A DNA stretch of 64,000 nucleotides from Miscanthus floridulus. Its lineage: Eukaryota > Streptophyta > Magnoliopsida > Poales > Poaceae. Position 1 is the first letter of the stretch; each line of letters starts with the position of its first letter. The stretch covers positions 113,906,107-113,970,106 of the forward strand of contig NC_089588.1 of the NCBI RefSeq assembly GCF_019320115.1, in the 5' to 3' direction. The notes below the pieces were generated by a model. The model ran no database searches. It was not told where the DNA came from and was given only the letters and a program-made list of their open reading frames with translations. This document shows, one piece after another, positions 10,982 to 22,757 of this stretch. The translations under genes were made by a program, and so were the position numbers.

Positions 10982-12790
10982 GAGGTCAGGCTTAGCACCA
11001 AATGTAGGTAATACACTGCATGCTTGTTTCCTGTCTTACGGAGCTGTATCTGATCAAATCATTGTGTAATATCCAGTCACATAAATGTAACCCCATAATA
11101 TGTACATTTATCATTTTGAGAAGTAGATTTCTGAACTTTTTGCTGAATGTCCTACTTAAAGTACGTGCAGGTAGATAGCTGGATAGCCAGTAAAGGATTA
11201 CCCCTGTGCCTGCAGAATCAAATGCAGATGAACATGAAGCCATTGCACAATTATGCTTACTATAGTTATTCTTCGGAAATGTGCAGACTTATCCTCTCAC
11301 ATAAATGTAGGTGATCGTGCTGGTAGGGTGCTGGAAATTAAGCCAGTACAGAATTCTGCATAATAATATTATTCTTCGGAATTGTGCTGTTCTAATCAGT
11401 AAGACTTGTGTAAGGAAATGAGTAAAGTGAAGCCATATCTTGGAGGACTAATCTATTATTAATTAGTATGTATGCTTATTACCATTTTTCCCTGTCTCAG
11501 TTTAGGTCGATACCTAATACTAAGCAGTTAGTATAATTTATTTCTGTCTGCACCAAGCATTTACTGTATGAATGCATCCATTTGCATTGAACAATATAAT
11601 GGGGAGTAGCGTATACCCATGTCCTTGCATAAGTGATCATTTTTATTTGCTGCACGCAACACGTTTCTGCTTGTGAAATTTCTGTAGATTGATTTCGTAT
11701 AGCACACAGCTCGTTCCTCTTCCTCTGTTTGTACCATCATCATTGCTCTATTCATCCATCTCTCAATAACCTACAGGTCAGCTGGCTCTATGACTATTGC
11801 AGTCGTTTGTACCAGGTTCTTTGCTGACCCAGCAGCCTGTTAACCAGAAGAGTGCTTGTGCTCTGCTGGCTAGGTGACCGTGTCTGGCACGGATTCTAGT
11901 GAGGGCTTCTACATGACAGTCAATCCACTGGATAGTTTTCAGTTTCTAACCTATTTTAAAATCATTTAATTGGAATATTGCTTTTGATACACTCTTAGTA
12001 GTTGGGGTATAACATTTCATATATAGACAGAGATGACAGTTAAATATGCCATTATGTTGCAAGGGGATGTACTTTGGGGGCCCTCTCCATGCTTCCCTCT
12101 CTCTTCATCCCATAAAACGATAATGCAAACTGTAGAGCACGGTCACACGCACTGGCCCTGCTCAATACTCTAGCCGTTGCAACTTGTGCTTCCCTGCCTA
12201 CTTGGACGAGATGCCATGCCCACGATATCCACCATGGGGACCTCCCCTTGAACCACTTTGCGGGCAGGGAAGGACCATCGTTTCCATCGCGCAAGATCTG
12301 GAGGTGGCAGTGCCGGATAGATCTGGAGGAAGGCAGTGCTGCTTCTCATGCATAGAGAGGGGGGAGCCCAGCCACCCGCTCATGGTGGCATCGTGGGTGG
12401 AGCGCGTGTACGTATGAAGCTTCCGAAATGTGTCTATGTAAAAAATCCATACAAAAAACAACGGGCCATGATCTATATTTACTAGATGTAAAATTGTTGT
12501 ATGGAGCAATGTATATGAGAAGTGTTAACAGATCTGTAAATATGACTTTGCACAAACTTTTTTTTCTAGTTTTTTTTTTTGTTTCTAGTGACATTTAAAA
12601 TTATTTAATACAAATAATGCTTTTGATACATTTCTAGTAATTACGATATAATATTTCATATTAGCGGCATTATTCTTTTATACATTTGTTAAATGAAGGG
12701 TCTCATGTTTTAGTTTCAGCCTTGTCCTCAAAAATCTCTTGACGGACTGTGGTTGTTATTTCTCTGTTTACACTTTTTTTAATGTTTGTG
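10982..12790 (+). ncRNA. PHAS unit 1, 3' segment
   Basis: This is the remaining ~1.8 kb of unit 1. It opens with the block GAGCTGTATCTGATCAAATC ... GAGAAGTAGATTTCTGAA, also present in unit 2 (about 13590-13690) and unit 9 (about 60545-60670). It ends with the conserved 3' block (CTAGTGACATTTAAAATTAT ... CTTGTCCTCAAAAATCTC, about 12575-12745) that precedes the next promoter. Reading frames are short and not shared with the other copies. Apart from the shared blocks I see no other feature in this stretch. Confidence 0.6.
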
Positions 12791-12829
12791 CACTTGTACT
12801 ATCTTGAGTGCCCACGTTCTTTTAATGTT

Positions 12830-13010
12830 ATAACTACTAAGCTCCTAGCAAAGTCCACTACTTTTTGATCGATGCACCCTGAAATTTTTAATAATTTATT
12901 ATATTGGTCTTTTAATTGGAGATTTCTAGTAGCGGCTTGCCAAACCCCTGTCATTATATATACCACTCGGTCAGCATACTGCAGTATCCATCATCACCAC
13001 TAGCCGGTGT
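12830..13010 (+). promoter_or_regulatory. PHAS unit 2 core promoter
   Basis: The TATA box is at 12954-12962, followed by ACCACTCGGTCAGCATACTGCAG. Upstream are the shared TATAACTA, CTCCTAGCAAA, CACTACTTTTTG and GATTTCTAGTAGCGGCTTGCC elements. The start is inferred at about 12985. Confidence 0.7.
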
Positions 13011-14957
13011 AAGGGAGTGTTGATATTGTTTGCCACGTAGTAGTAGCATTAGCCATACCTATCGGCTATCCCCGCTGCTCTCCTAGCTGGTGTTGTTTGA
13101 GTGGCATAGACAACGAGTGAAATACAGAACAGGACGTACTGGGTGGCATCAGGAAAGATGAACCGAAAGCTCGAGTCAGATTTAGGTGCTTAGTTCCTAA
13201 TTTGAGATCTGAGGGGATAAGGCTTCTTCCGTAAGCATGAAAGACTAGTAGACAGGAGACTCACCTGATTTCCATTGGTGGAATTGCCCAACTCTTTCTT
13301 CAATCACTGCACCATGCAATGGATGAACTGTGCTTGATTGACACTAGATGCCATTGGCTCAGATCGTGGTTGCAGGGCCAAGACAGGCACGAGGTGGGAA
13401 AAATGAACCCGACAGCACAAGCTTGGCACCTACTCATGGCCGCCGGCGACTCATGTCTACCGATGACTACAACCTACCTGACACTTGCCAGCATTGCTGA
13501 AGAAGCAGCTTGGCTATTCACGAACTATTGCCTAGTTTGCACTGCTGGTTTGGAGTATCTCGCAACAGTTCACTGCTTGGTACATGTTTGATGGAGCTAT
13601 ATCTGATCAAACCTTTGTGTAATATCCTGTCACATATTGTGACACCACCATATCTCGTTTAGAGAAGTAGATTTCTGAAGGTTCTTCAGAATATCCTATC
13701 GAAGTATGCAACAAAATCAAATGTAGATGAAGAGAAAGACATTGTAGACCCATGCTTACCACTATTTGAATCTTTATGGAAATAAATCATCTTCAGGTTT
13801 ACTGGGTAGATGATCGTTGTGAACCACCTCAAGGTCATGTAGTCGAACAAAATCTTAGACCACAGGACTACGCCAGATTGTGTTGAAGTATCAATAAATA
13901 TCACCATATCGGATTATTCTCGAAAAGTGGCACTATGCATCTCATCATGCAAATGCCAGATATCATCATGAAAAGTCAAGAGTATACAAAATAGGTTGCT
14001 AGCGTCCTAGTACAAAAATAATGATACAGTGCAGAGTTTTATGATCTTTTTATGATGTAGGCGTTTGTGACACGAACAAACATCATTATGAAAAGGGATA
14101 AAGACATATGTCTTCAGTTACAAATGCAACTGATGAAGCGTCATATTCAATTTCAGATAGAATCTTTTGGCTCAAGAATCTTTGGGCAGGACAATATTTC
14201 CAGCACTGTCATAATTTTTCTGACCTAGGGTTAGTTTTCTTTACTTTTGTCTGGGCCCTCCATTTGGGATGCTGTTCAGGGCTGTGTGCTTCTAACGTGG
14301 GCTCAATCCTGTAACTTGGCCACAAAACCCTAACTGGGCCACAAAACCCTAACTTGATGTCGTTGTCATGACCAACAACATCCACACCTGAGCCATATCC
14401 CTCGATGACAGATCCCAGTGTTACCCGATAGATCTAGCAATGCCAACCGGACAGGACTCCCAACGCTCAAGGTGTAGGAGGACCCTACTGGGATGTCGAT
14501 TAGTTGGCGGCAGTGTTCATGGCCGAGGCAGTGACCATGAACGTCGATCAGCTATTGCGGGGTTGGCACAATGAGAAGGCCACCTGGGAATCATCTTCTT
14601 GGACTCGCCATGCAGATCCAGATCCAACAAGGGCAGATGGCACCAGGGGAAGAGGTGGCAACTTGCGAGGGCATCGGACACTGATCTTGGCTGCTCCATG
14701 TCCGTTCCCAGCAAGGGATGTTACAATACCTTTGTAGCTTTTTTCTAGTTTTCATTTCTTAAATTATTTCACAGAAATATTGCTTTTGATACAGTTTTAT
14801 AGTATACTAATAGTATAGTATTTCTTATGTTGAGAATTGATTCTTTTATATTCACATGAAGGGCCTCCAATTTTAGTTTTGGCCTTGTCCTCCATAATCT
14901 CTAGACGCACCATGGTTGTTTTGACTATTATTGGACACTTTTCTAATAAAATAGAAG
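12990..14957 (+). ncRNA. PHAS unit 2 (uninterrupted putative 21-PHAS precursor)
   Basis: This is the only copy in the left half without an internal insertion. Its leader carries the ACAACGAGTGAAATACAG segment just before the miR2118-like site (13134-13155). The body has the shared CCATTGGTGGAATTGCCCAAC block at about 13274-13295 and the GAGAAGTAGATTTCTGAAG block at about 13662-13680. It ends in the conserved 3' block at about 14735-14957. A 19-bp phrase with CCACAAAACCCTAACT is repeated in tandem at about 14319-14355. No frame exceeds about 100 codons and none is conserved in other copies. It is the best template for testing phasing because all 21-nt cycles would come from unit sequence. Confidence 0.75.
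13134..13155 (+). promoter_or_regulatory. miR2118-like target site, copy 2
   Basis: The site differs from the perfect miR2118 complement at target positions 1, 2, 4, 6 and 11, so the mismatches concentrate at the end facing the miRNA 3' end. The seed-facing half (GGCATCAGGAA) is perfect. A small insertion (GT) relative to the other copies lies within GGACGTACTGGG. The first phase would start at 13146. Confidence 0.68.
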
Positions 14958-14972
14958 TTTGGTACCTACATG

Positions 14973-15955
14973 CAACTCCGCCTATGTTGTCTCAACATAG
15001 CAGGTCTCAAGCCCTGGTAAGGGAGGAGGGTTGTGATAGACGTGGCGAGCCAACATTAAATCTAGCCATTCTAATGGAGATGAAACCCGAAAGAAAACCG
15101 TTGGGGCATATCGGAACCTGGGTCTGGTGTTAAATGGGCAAGGGTCGGGTCATCACCCCCTTGGTGACACGCCGTGTCATGATCTGGGCAAGGTGTCAAG
15201 TGAGCAAGGATCGGGTCGTCGCTTACTTAGTGGCGCGCTACATCGGCGCCTGGGTGTAGTGAAAAATGAGCAAGGGTCTTCACATCTGAGTCGACGGGTG
15301 CGAAGGGTAAGGAAGCTAGTCGAGCCAACTAGGATCCGTTTAGGTAGTTGGAATGTAGGGTCGCTTACAGGTAAGTTAAGAAAATTAGTTGATACTACGA
15401 CTAGGAGGCGTGTAAATATATTATGTGTTCAAGAGACTAAATGGAAGGGTCAGAAGGCAAAGGAGGTGGACAATACAGGTTTCAAGCTTTGGTACACAGG
15501 GACAGTTGTGAATAGAAATGGAGTAGGAGTTTTGATTGATAAGAGCCTCAAGAATGGTGTGGTGGAAGTGAGAAGGCAAGGAGATAGGATTATTTTAGTC
15601 AAGCTTGTCGTTGGTGATATGGTCTTGAACGTAATTAGTGCGTATGCCCCCAAGTAGGCCTCGACAAGAGTGCTAAGAGATAGTTCTAGGAAGACTTAGA
15701 TGGCCTGATTAGAGCTATACCTAGTAGTGAGAACCTTTTTATAGGAGATCTTAATGGGCATGTAGGTACTACAAGCGCAGGTTTCGAGGCAGTTCATGGA
15801 GGTTTTGGGTATGGTAGTAGGAATCAGGAGGGGGAGGAAGTTCTGGACTTCGTAGTAGCTTTTGACCTGATGATAGCCAACACTTTCTTTAGAAAGAGAT
15901 AATCTCATCTAGTGACCTTCAGTAGCGGACAACACTCTAGCCAGATTGACTTTGT
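14973..15955 (+). pseudogene. RTE-type LINE, 5' part with endonuclease
   Basis: This is the 5' part of a non-LTR retrotransposon whose AP-type endonuclease nicks the target DNA. The frame at 15127-15657 contains RLGSWNVGSLTGK, ILCVQETKWKGQK, NGVGVLIDK and NVISAYAPK, the endonuclease signatures of RTE-like plant LINEs. It ends at a TAG at 15655-15657. The domain continues in other frames (NLFIGDLNGHVG, SSQIDFV), so the gene is broken by stops and frameshifts. At 15955 it is interrupted by a DNA transposon and resumes at 17863. The element as a whole spans 14973-32210 and is flanked by the 16-bp duplication GTTTGGTACCTACATG (14957-14972 and 32210-32225). Confidence 0.9.
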
Positions 15956-17862
15956 GAAAGGTCCTAATGGCTAGAGGGGGGTGAATAGCCTAATAAAAAT
16001 TTCTACAACAACACTTAGAAGGCCAATTAGACAATTATGAGGCGAAGCAAGTGTTGCGCTAGCCTACTAAAATTGCAAGCCACCTACCATAATTCTAGTT
16101 TATATAGTTTCTATCCACACAATGGCTATGTCGCTACACTAAGTTAGTGTGCTCTCAAAGACTAACTAAAGAGCCACACTAACCAAACTAACAAGCTCTC
16201 ACAACTAGCTACACTAAAGAGCTTGACAACTAGTTTGCGGTAATGTAAAGAGAGAGTAAGATGGTTATACCGCCGTGTCGAGGAATGAACCAATCAATCA
16301 CAAGAATCAATATCAATGAAGACCAGTCACCTCGGAACCAAATGATGAACATAATGATTTTTTACCGAGGTTCACTTGCTTGCCGGCAATCTCGTCCTCG
16401 TTGTGGCGATTCACTCACTTGGTGGTTCACGCGCTAATTGGCATCACACGCCAAACCCTCAATAGGGTGCCGCACAACCAACACAAGATGAGGATCACAC
16501 AAGCCACGAGCAATTTACTAGAGTACCTTTTGGCTCTCTGCCGGGAAAAGGTCAAGAACCCCTCACAATCACCACGATCGGAGCCGGAGACAAACACCAA
16601 CCTCCGCTCAACGATCCTCGCTGCCCAGAGCCATCTAGGTGGAGGCAACCACCAAGAGTAACAAGCGAATCCCGCAGCGAAACACGAACACCAAGTGCCT
16701 CTAGATGGAAACACTCAAGCAATGCACTTGGATTCTCTCCCAATCTCACAAAGATGATTAATCAATGATGGAGATGAGTGGGAGGGTTTTGGCTAAGCTC
16801 ACAAGGTTGCTATGTCAATGCAAATGGCCAAGAGAGTGAGCTTGAGCCGGCCATGGGGCTTAAATAGAGAGCCCCCACAAATAGAGCCGTTGTACCCCTT
16901 CACTGTGCACAACACGGGGCGACCGGATGCTCTGGTCATATTGACCGAACATAGGACCCCAGCGTTCGGTCGTTCGATGCACGCCACATGTCCCCTCTTT
17001 TAAAATACGGAATGCCCAATCCCAACAGTCAAGTGATGACCGGACGTGCTGCTACGAAGTGATCGGACGTTGGACCACAACGTCCGGTCATTTCCAGTAA
17101 GCATCCAGAAATGAAAAATCACGACCGGACACGTCTGGTCATGCTCGACCGGACTCACCCAGTGTCCGGTCACTTGGCATCTCCTCTGTGTGCTGCCATG
17201 TCAGTGGGACCGGACGCAACCCTCTAGCGCCCGGTCACTAAGTGATCCAGCGTCCGATCAGAGACCGATGCCAGAGACTTGCTGCTTCTACAGACCGGAC
17301 ACGTCGGTCCTTCCAAGACCAGCATCCGGTCACTTACAGTAGCATCCGTCTTTTCTGTATAGGGCGCCGGTGGCACCGTCGGATGCCGATGAAGTTCCTA
17401 ACCCTTGCTCAAATGTGCCAACCACCAAGTGTATCACCTTGTGCACATGTGTTAGCATATTTTCACAAATGTTTTTAAGGGTGTTAGCACTCCACTAGAT
17501 CCTAAATGCATATGCAATGAGTTAGAGCATCTAGTGGCACTTTGATAACCGCATTTCAATACGAGTTTCACCCCTCTTAATAGTACGACTATCGATCCTA
17601 AATGTGATCACACTCACTAAGTGTCTCGATCACCAAAAACAAATTGGCTCCTACCATTTATACTTTTGCCTTGAGCCTTTTGTTTATCTCTTTCTTCTTT
17701 TCAAGTCCAAGCACTTGATCATCACCATGGCATCGCCATCATCATGTCATGATCTTCATTTGCTTCACCACTTGGAATGTGCTACCTATCTCATGATCAC
17801 TTTGATAAACTAGGTTAGCACTTAGGGTTTCATCAATTCGCCAAAACCAAACTAGAGCTTTC
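15956..17862. mobile_element. Non-autonomous DNA transposon (GAAAG...CTTTC ends)
   Basis: This 1907-bp insertion lies within the LINE endonuclease. Its ends are GAAAGGTCCTAATGG and ACTAGAGCTTTC. The flanks are GACTTTGT (15948-15955) and CACTTTGT (17862-17869), a 7-bp perfect duplication (ACTTTGT) or 8 bp with one mismatch. Removing it restores the endonuclease frame (QIDFV joined to LARKDKRAC), which fixes both borders. It has no transposase. The short inverted ends and 7-8 bp duplication suggest a hAT-like or Mutator-like origin, which I cannot decide. The middle part (about 16910-17350) has many GACCGGAC or GTCCGGTC motifs. Confidence 0.75.
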
Positions 17863-20108
17863 ACTTTGTCCTCGCAAGAAAGGACAAACGAGCATGCTTG
17901 GGTTGCAAGGTGATACCAGGGGAGTGTGTTGTTTCTCAACATAAACTTTTGGTGGCAGACTTTCATTTTCAGGTGCGTGCCCGTAGGGATAAATAAGCTA
18001 AGATTGAAAGAACAAAGTGGTGAAAACTAAAATGGGAGACGTCAGAGGTATTCAGGGAAAGAGTTATCAAAGAGGGCTCTTGGAAGGAAGAGGACATAAA
18101 CAACATGTGGGAGAAGATGGCAACCAACATTCAGAAGGTGGCCTTAGAGGTGTGTGGATTGACCAAAGGAAGTGTATGCGAGGCTAAAGATTCTTGGTGA
18201 TGGAACGAGGAAGTCCAAAGGGCTATTAAGGAGAAGAAAGAAGCCTATAGACGCTTGTACCATGATAGGAGTGTGGACAACATAGAGAAGTACAAGGTGG
18301 CAAAGAATACTGCAAAGCGAGCTGTAAGTGTGGCAAAGGGTAGAGCGTATGAGGATCTTTACCAACATTTGAGTACGAAGGAAGGAGAGAAGGACATTTA
18401 TAGGATGGCTAGGGTTTGTGAGAGAAAGACAAGGAACTTCAACCAAGTTAAGTGCATTAAGGATGAAAGGGAGCATCTCTTGGTGAAGGAGGATGAGATC
18501 CGACATCGATGGCAAGAGTATTTTGACAAATTGTTCAATGGTGAGAATACAGACACAACCTTTCAGTTGGATGACTCTTTTGATGATACCAATAGGCGCT
18601 TTGTGTAGAGAATCCAAGAATCTGAGGTTAGAGAGGCGTTGAAAAGGATGAAAGGAGGTAAGGCGATGGGACCGGATGGTATCCCAATCGAGGTGTGGAG
18701 ATGCCTCAGGGACATAGCTATAGTATGGCTAACCAAGCTATTCAACCATATTTTTCGATCGAACAAGATGCCTGACGAGTGGAGGAGAAATATATTGGTA
18801 CCGATCTACAAGAATAAAGGGGATATTCAAAGTTGTACTAATTATCGGGGAATTAAGTTGATGAGCCATACTATGAAGCTATGGGAGAGAGTTATCGAGC
18901 ATCGCTTGAGAGCAATAACCCGGGTCTCTATGAACCAATTTGGTTTCATGCCCGGAAGGTCAACCATGGAAGCCATTTTCTTAATAAGACAGGTTATGGA
19001 GCGGTATAGGGAGAAGAAGAAGGACCTACACATGGTTTTTATTGACTTGGAGAAGGCTTATGATAAAATACCAAGGAATGTTATGTGGTGGGATTTAGAG
19101 AAACATAAAGTCCCAACGAAGTACGTCGGGCTCATTAAGGACATGTACAACAATGTTGTGAGTAGTGTTCGAACAAGTGATGGAGACACGGATGACTTCC
19201 CATTTTGGTTAGGTCTACATCAAGGGTCAGCTTTGAGCCCTTATCTGTTTGCCTTAGTGATGGATGAGGTCACAAGGGACATAGAAGGGGACATCCCTTG
19301 GTGTATGCTTGTCACGGACGATGTAGTGCTAGTTGATGAAAGCTGGATAGGAGTGAATCAGAAACTAGAGTTATGGCGGGAGACTTTAGAGTCCAAAGGT
19401 TTTAGACTTAGTAGAACTAAAACTGAGCATATGAGATGTGACTTCGGCACTACTACTCGAGAGGAGGAAGATATTAGTTTGGAAGGTCTAGTAGTACCTA
19501 GGAAGGATACCTTTCGATATTTAGGATCAATGATATAGAGAGACGGGGATATTGATGAAGATGTTAGCCATAGAATAAAAGTAGGATGGATGAAGTGGCG
19601 TCAAGCATCAGGTGCCTATGTGATAAAAGGGTACCACAGAAAGCTAAAAGGCAAGTTTTATAGGATGACGATTAGACATGCTATGTTGTATCATGTAGAA
19701 TGTTGGCCTACAAAAAGACGACATGTTCAATAGTTAAGTGTCGTGGAAATACGTATGTTGCGTTGGATTTGCGGTCATACAAGAAGGGATCGGGTTTGGA
19801 ACAATGATATACATGATGGATTAGGGGTAGCACCAATTGAAGAAAAGCTTGTCTAACACCGGTTGAGATGGTTTGGACATGTCCAATGGAGACCTCCAGA
19901 GGCACTGGTGCGTAGTGGAATCCTAAGCCAGGATAGTAACGTGAAGAGAGGCAGAGGAAGACGAAGTTGACTTGGGTAGAGGTAATAAAAGGAGACTTGA
20001 AAGGATGGAATATACCCAAAGACTTAGCCTTAGATAGGAGTGCTTGGAAAACAGCTATTCACGTGCCTGAACCTTGATTGCTTCTGCTGGGTTTCAACTC
20101 TAGCCTAC
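17863..20108 (+). pseudogene. RTE-type LINE reverse transcriptase and 3' part
   Basis: This continues the LINE polyprotein. The end of the endonuclease (GECVVSQHKLLVADFHF) is followed by a linker at 18255-18608 and the reverse transcriptase at 18639-19538. RT motifs are GGKAMGPDGIPIEVW, LVPIYKNKGD, NYRGIKLMSHTMKLWERVIE, QFGFMPGRSTMEA, FIDLEKAYDKIPR and LHQGSALSPYLFALVMDE. The catalytic motif reads VTDD in MLVTDDVVLV, where active relatives have an ADD-type motif, so its first residue is altered. Stops at 18606-18608 and 19536-19538 cut the frame, and the thumb region continues to about 20030 (HRLRWFGHVQWRPPEAL). It breaks at 20108 where the Gypsy element is inserted. Confidence 0.9.
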
Positions 20109-20893
20109 TGTTGTAACATGGCCTCCGAGAGTGGCGGAGACCTACGCGGCCAGCAGTTCGCAAAGATGTCTCTGACCAACTACCTAAGCAAAGGCCCAGC
20201 TACCACGCCTCTAGACCTAGAAAGATGACGGTTTCTCAAACTGCTTGCAGGACGCTGCCGGTGACCCTGGCGCAGCCTCCACCCGATTAGCTTGTAGGCG
20301 TCTCCAGGCGGAGGGGGAGGAGGCCGCCCCGCTGCAAGGCTAATCAAGTGCCAACGTTACCTATGTGTGTGTGCAGGTAACCAGAGGAAGGCGCTCGTGG
20401 ACGGCGCGGGCGCGCTGGTTCGGCCTCCGCTCGAAGGGGCAGAGACCCAAGCAGGAGGACAGCAATACTGGGCGTCGGGGGTCTACGGCCTCGGCGTCCC
20501 AGGGGCGGAGACCGATGGCGGAGGTCTAGAGGCCCGTCACTGAATCCTAAGGCCTGATGGGCCGGCTGATCGCGCAGGCCCAGTACCTGAGGGCGGCATG
20601 ACAAGATTACCCCCGAGACGAAAGGCGAGTAGTGGAATATTTCGAGAATGTACTGTAGCAGTGGAAGGGTACTATTGTAAACTCTGTAAAAGTGGTAGTT
20701 GAGCCCTATAAATAGGGAACACTTGTAACCATACCGGTGGTTGGAAAATGAATGAATGAAACCCTAGTTTTACATGCCATTTCCCTACACGCCCACTTGT
20801 CATGCCTGTTTCCCGAGCCTTCACCTGAGGGCAGCGCTTAGCGGGCGGAGGCCTCTACCTCCTCCACACTGTCTGAGACCGCAAGTCTCAACA
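20109..20893 (+). repeat. Tat-type Gypsy 5' LTR (785 bp)
   Basis: The LTR starts TGTTGTAACATGG and ends GTCTCAACA. TATA-like CTATAAATAGG is at about 20706-20716. It contains about 132 bp (about 20173-20304) absent from the 3' LTR. That segment is bounded by copies of GTCTC, so the 3' copy probably lost it by recombination between short repeats. Confidence 0.92.
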
Positions 20894-20930
20894 TTGGCGC
20901 CCACCATGGTTTAGCCAAGGCAAACCAACG

Positions 20931-22757
20931 ATGGCAGGGAAAAGAAAAACCACAACCAGAGTAGCAACGACCATAGGTCAGAGAGGAAGGCCTAGGCGCA
21001 CCACTCGTAGCACCTACGCAACCTTGCTAGTGGAGGATGACACCAGAGCAGATGCCTAGGGTCAACCACCGGAACCCCAAGATCCGGAGGCCCAACCAAA
21101 TTCAGGCACAACACTCGAGCAAGAACTGCAACAGCTGCAAGCACAGTTGCAAAGAGCGCAACAAGAAAGGGACAGAATGGCAGCAGCATTCGCAGCTAAT
21201 CAGCAAGCTACTCAAGCGTCAGCACAAGTAGCAGAAATAAGGCAGTAGTTGGCAGTCCTACATACTGAGATGCTAAGTATGCAGCATGCAGTACCAGCGT
21301 CAACCTCCGCAATCCCAGCCTCCGCAGCAACACCAACTGCAACCATATCTCCGCCAGTGATCAGCCCGACCACGATGCCATCTCAGGTGATACGGAGGCC
21401 TATCGATCCCAAGTCCCCACTCTCTGAAGGCATACAACAATTGCCATGGCCAACGGCGTACAAGCCAATCACACTACCAAAGTTCAACGGAAAGACAGAC
21501 CCCCATCAGTTCATTATGAGTTATGAGGCAGTAGTCACCTCCGCCGGTGGAGACGACGCCGTCCTAGCAAAGTCATTTGTTATTGCTACCGAAGGTGACG
21601 TGTTGGCTTGGTATTCCATGCTCAAACCAAGCACGGTCTATTCTTGGGAAAACCTCTGGGACAATATATTGGCAAATTTCAAGGGGCTCACAGCACAGTC
21701 GCTGACATCCATAGATATGTTCTAGTGCAAGCAAATGCAGGGAGAGACACTACACAACTACTTCCAGAAATTCGTGCAACTAAAGGCGAAGGCACTAGAC
21801 GTCCCAGACGAGATCGCCATTGAAGCAGTGATCAAAGGCCTCCGAATCGGGTCGTTCGCAGCACACCTAGCAAGAAAGAAACCAACTTCCATACAATAGT
21901 TGTATGATGAGTTCGAGAAATACTGCAGATCAGACAATGACCTACGGAAAAGGCTGGAGGAGCAGGGTCAAAACAGATAGCAAAATAGCAGCAAAAACTC
22001 CCAGAAGAGCTATATGAACCAGAATGCATTAAATCAGAAACTAGGCCAGGGGCAAGTGCTCAGCATCGAGGGTCAACCTTACCCTGAGCAAGAGCAACTA
22101 GCAGTGCCAGCAGGGCCAGAGACCTAGACCAGGAACCAAGGTTGGCAAGGTTACCAAGGCAAAAACTGGAACAAAAACCAAAAGCAGAAACAACGCAGGC
22201 CATATTGCATTTTTCACGGCGAAAGCGCAGGGCACAGCACCAAAGATTGTCCGGAGACAAAAGAGACATAGGAAAGGATGAAGAACAAGCAGACTGCCCA
22301 ACCTCCGACACAGTAGAGCGCAAGAGAGGTCAACACCACCTACACAACTGGCCACCAGCAGTACTGCCCAATGTACCCAGTGCTAAATGGAAACCAAATA
22401 CATCCCTCCACACTGGCCTCTGCCTATTACCCAAACTTCCTACCAGCATGGCGGTCAGCGCCTTCGCAGCAGCCTCCGGTGGGTAACTATAGGTCGGAGG
22501 CAAGCCTGACCTACATAAACCCAAAACCTCCCCACATAACCTACCTTGAAACAAACCAACCACCACAAAACCAAAGCAGGTTTGAGCATCCGCCGCAACA
22601 GCAGCACATGCAGCAACTGCCTCCGCCGCCACCTCACAACCAACCCCCAACACCAAAAAATGAGCCAAACCTAGAAAACCAAGTCAACCCTCATGGAGCA
22701 CTACCAACAATAGGCATGATACTACCAATCACCGGAGGATCATCAATGGAGTTTTAA
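20931..22757 (+). pseudogene. Gypsy gag (nonsense-riddled)
   Basis: Capsid-like gag of the Tat-type element, read in one frame from the ATG at 20931. There is an N-terminal basic segment (MAGKRKTTTR), a Gln-rich coiled segment (EQELQQLQAQLQRAQQERD), then the retrotransposon gag domain (LPKFNGKTDPHQFIMSYEA, GDVLAWYSMLKPS, LHNYFQKFVQLKAK). A zinc knuckle of CxxH...H...C type follows (YCIFHGESAGHSTKDC, about 22200-22250), then a Pro/Gln-rich tail. In-frame stops are at 21057, 21246, 21723, 21897, 21978, 22125, 22269, 22314 (all TAG) and 22755 (TAA). There is no frameshift. Confidence 0.88.

Noticed and set aside
13319..13591. 90-codon ORF in PHAS unit 2
   Set aside because: The frame is not conserved in other units, which carry stops at the corresponding places.
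18144..18617. 157-codon minus-strand ORF
   Set aside because: It is a shadow of the LINE linker and reverse transcriptase coding strand.
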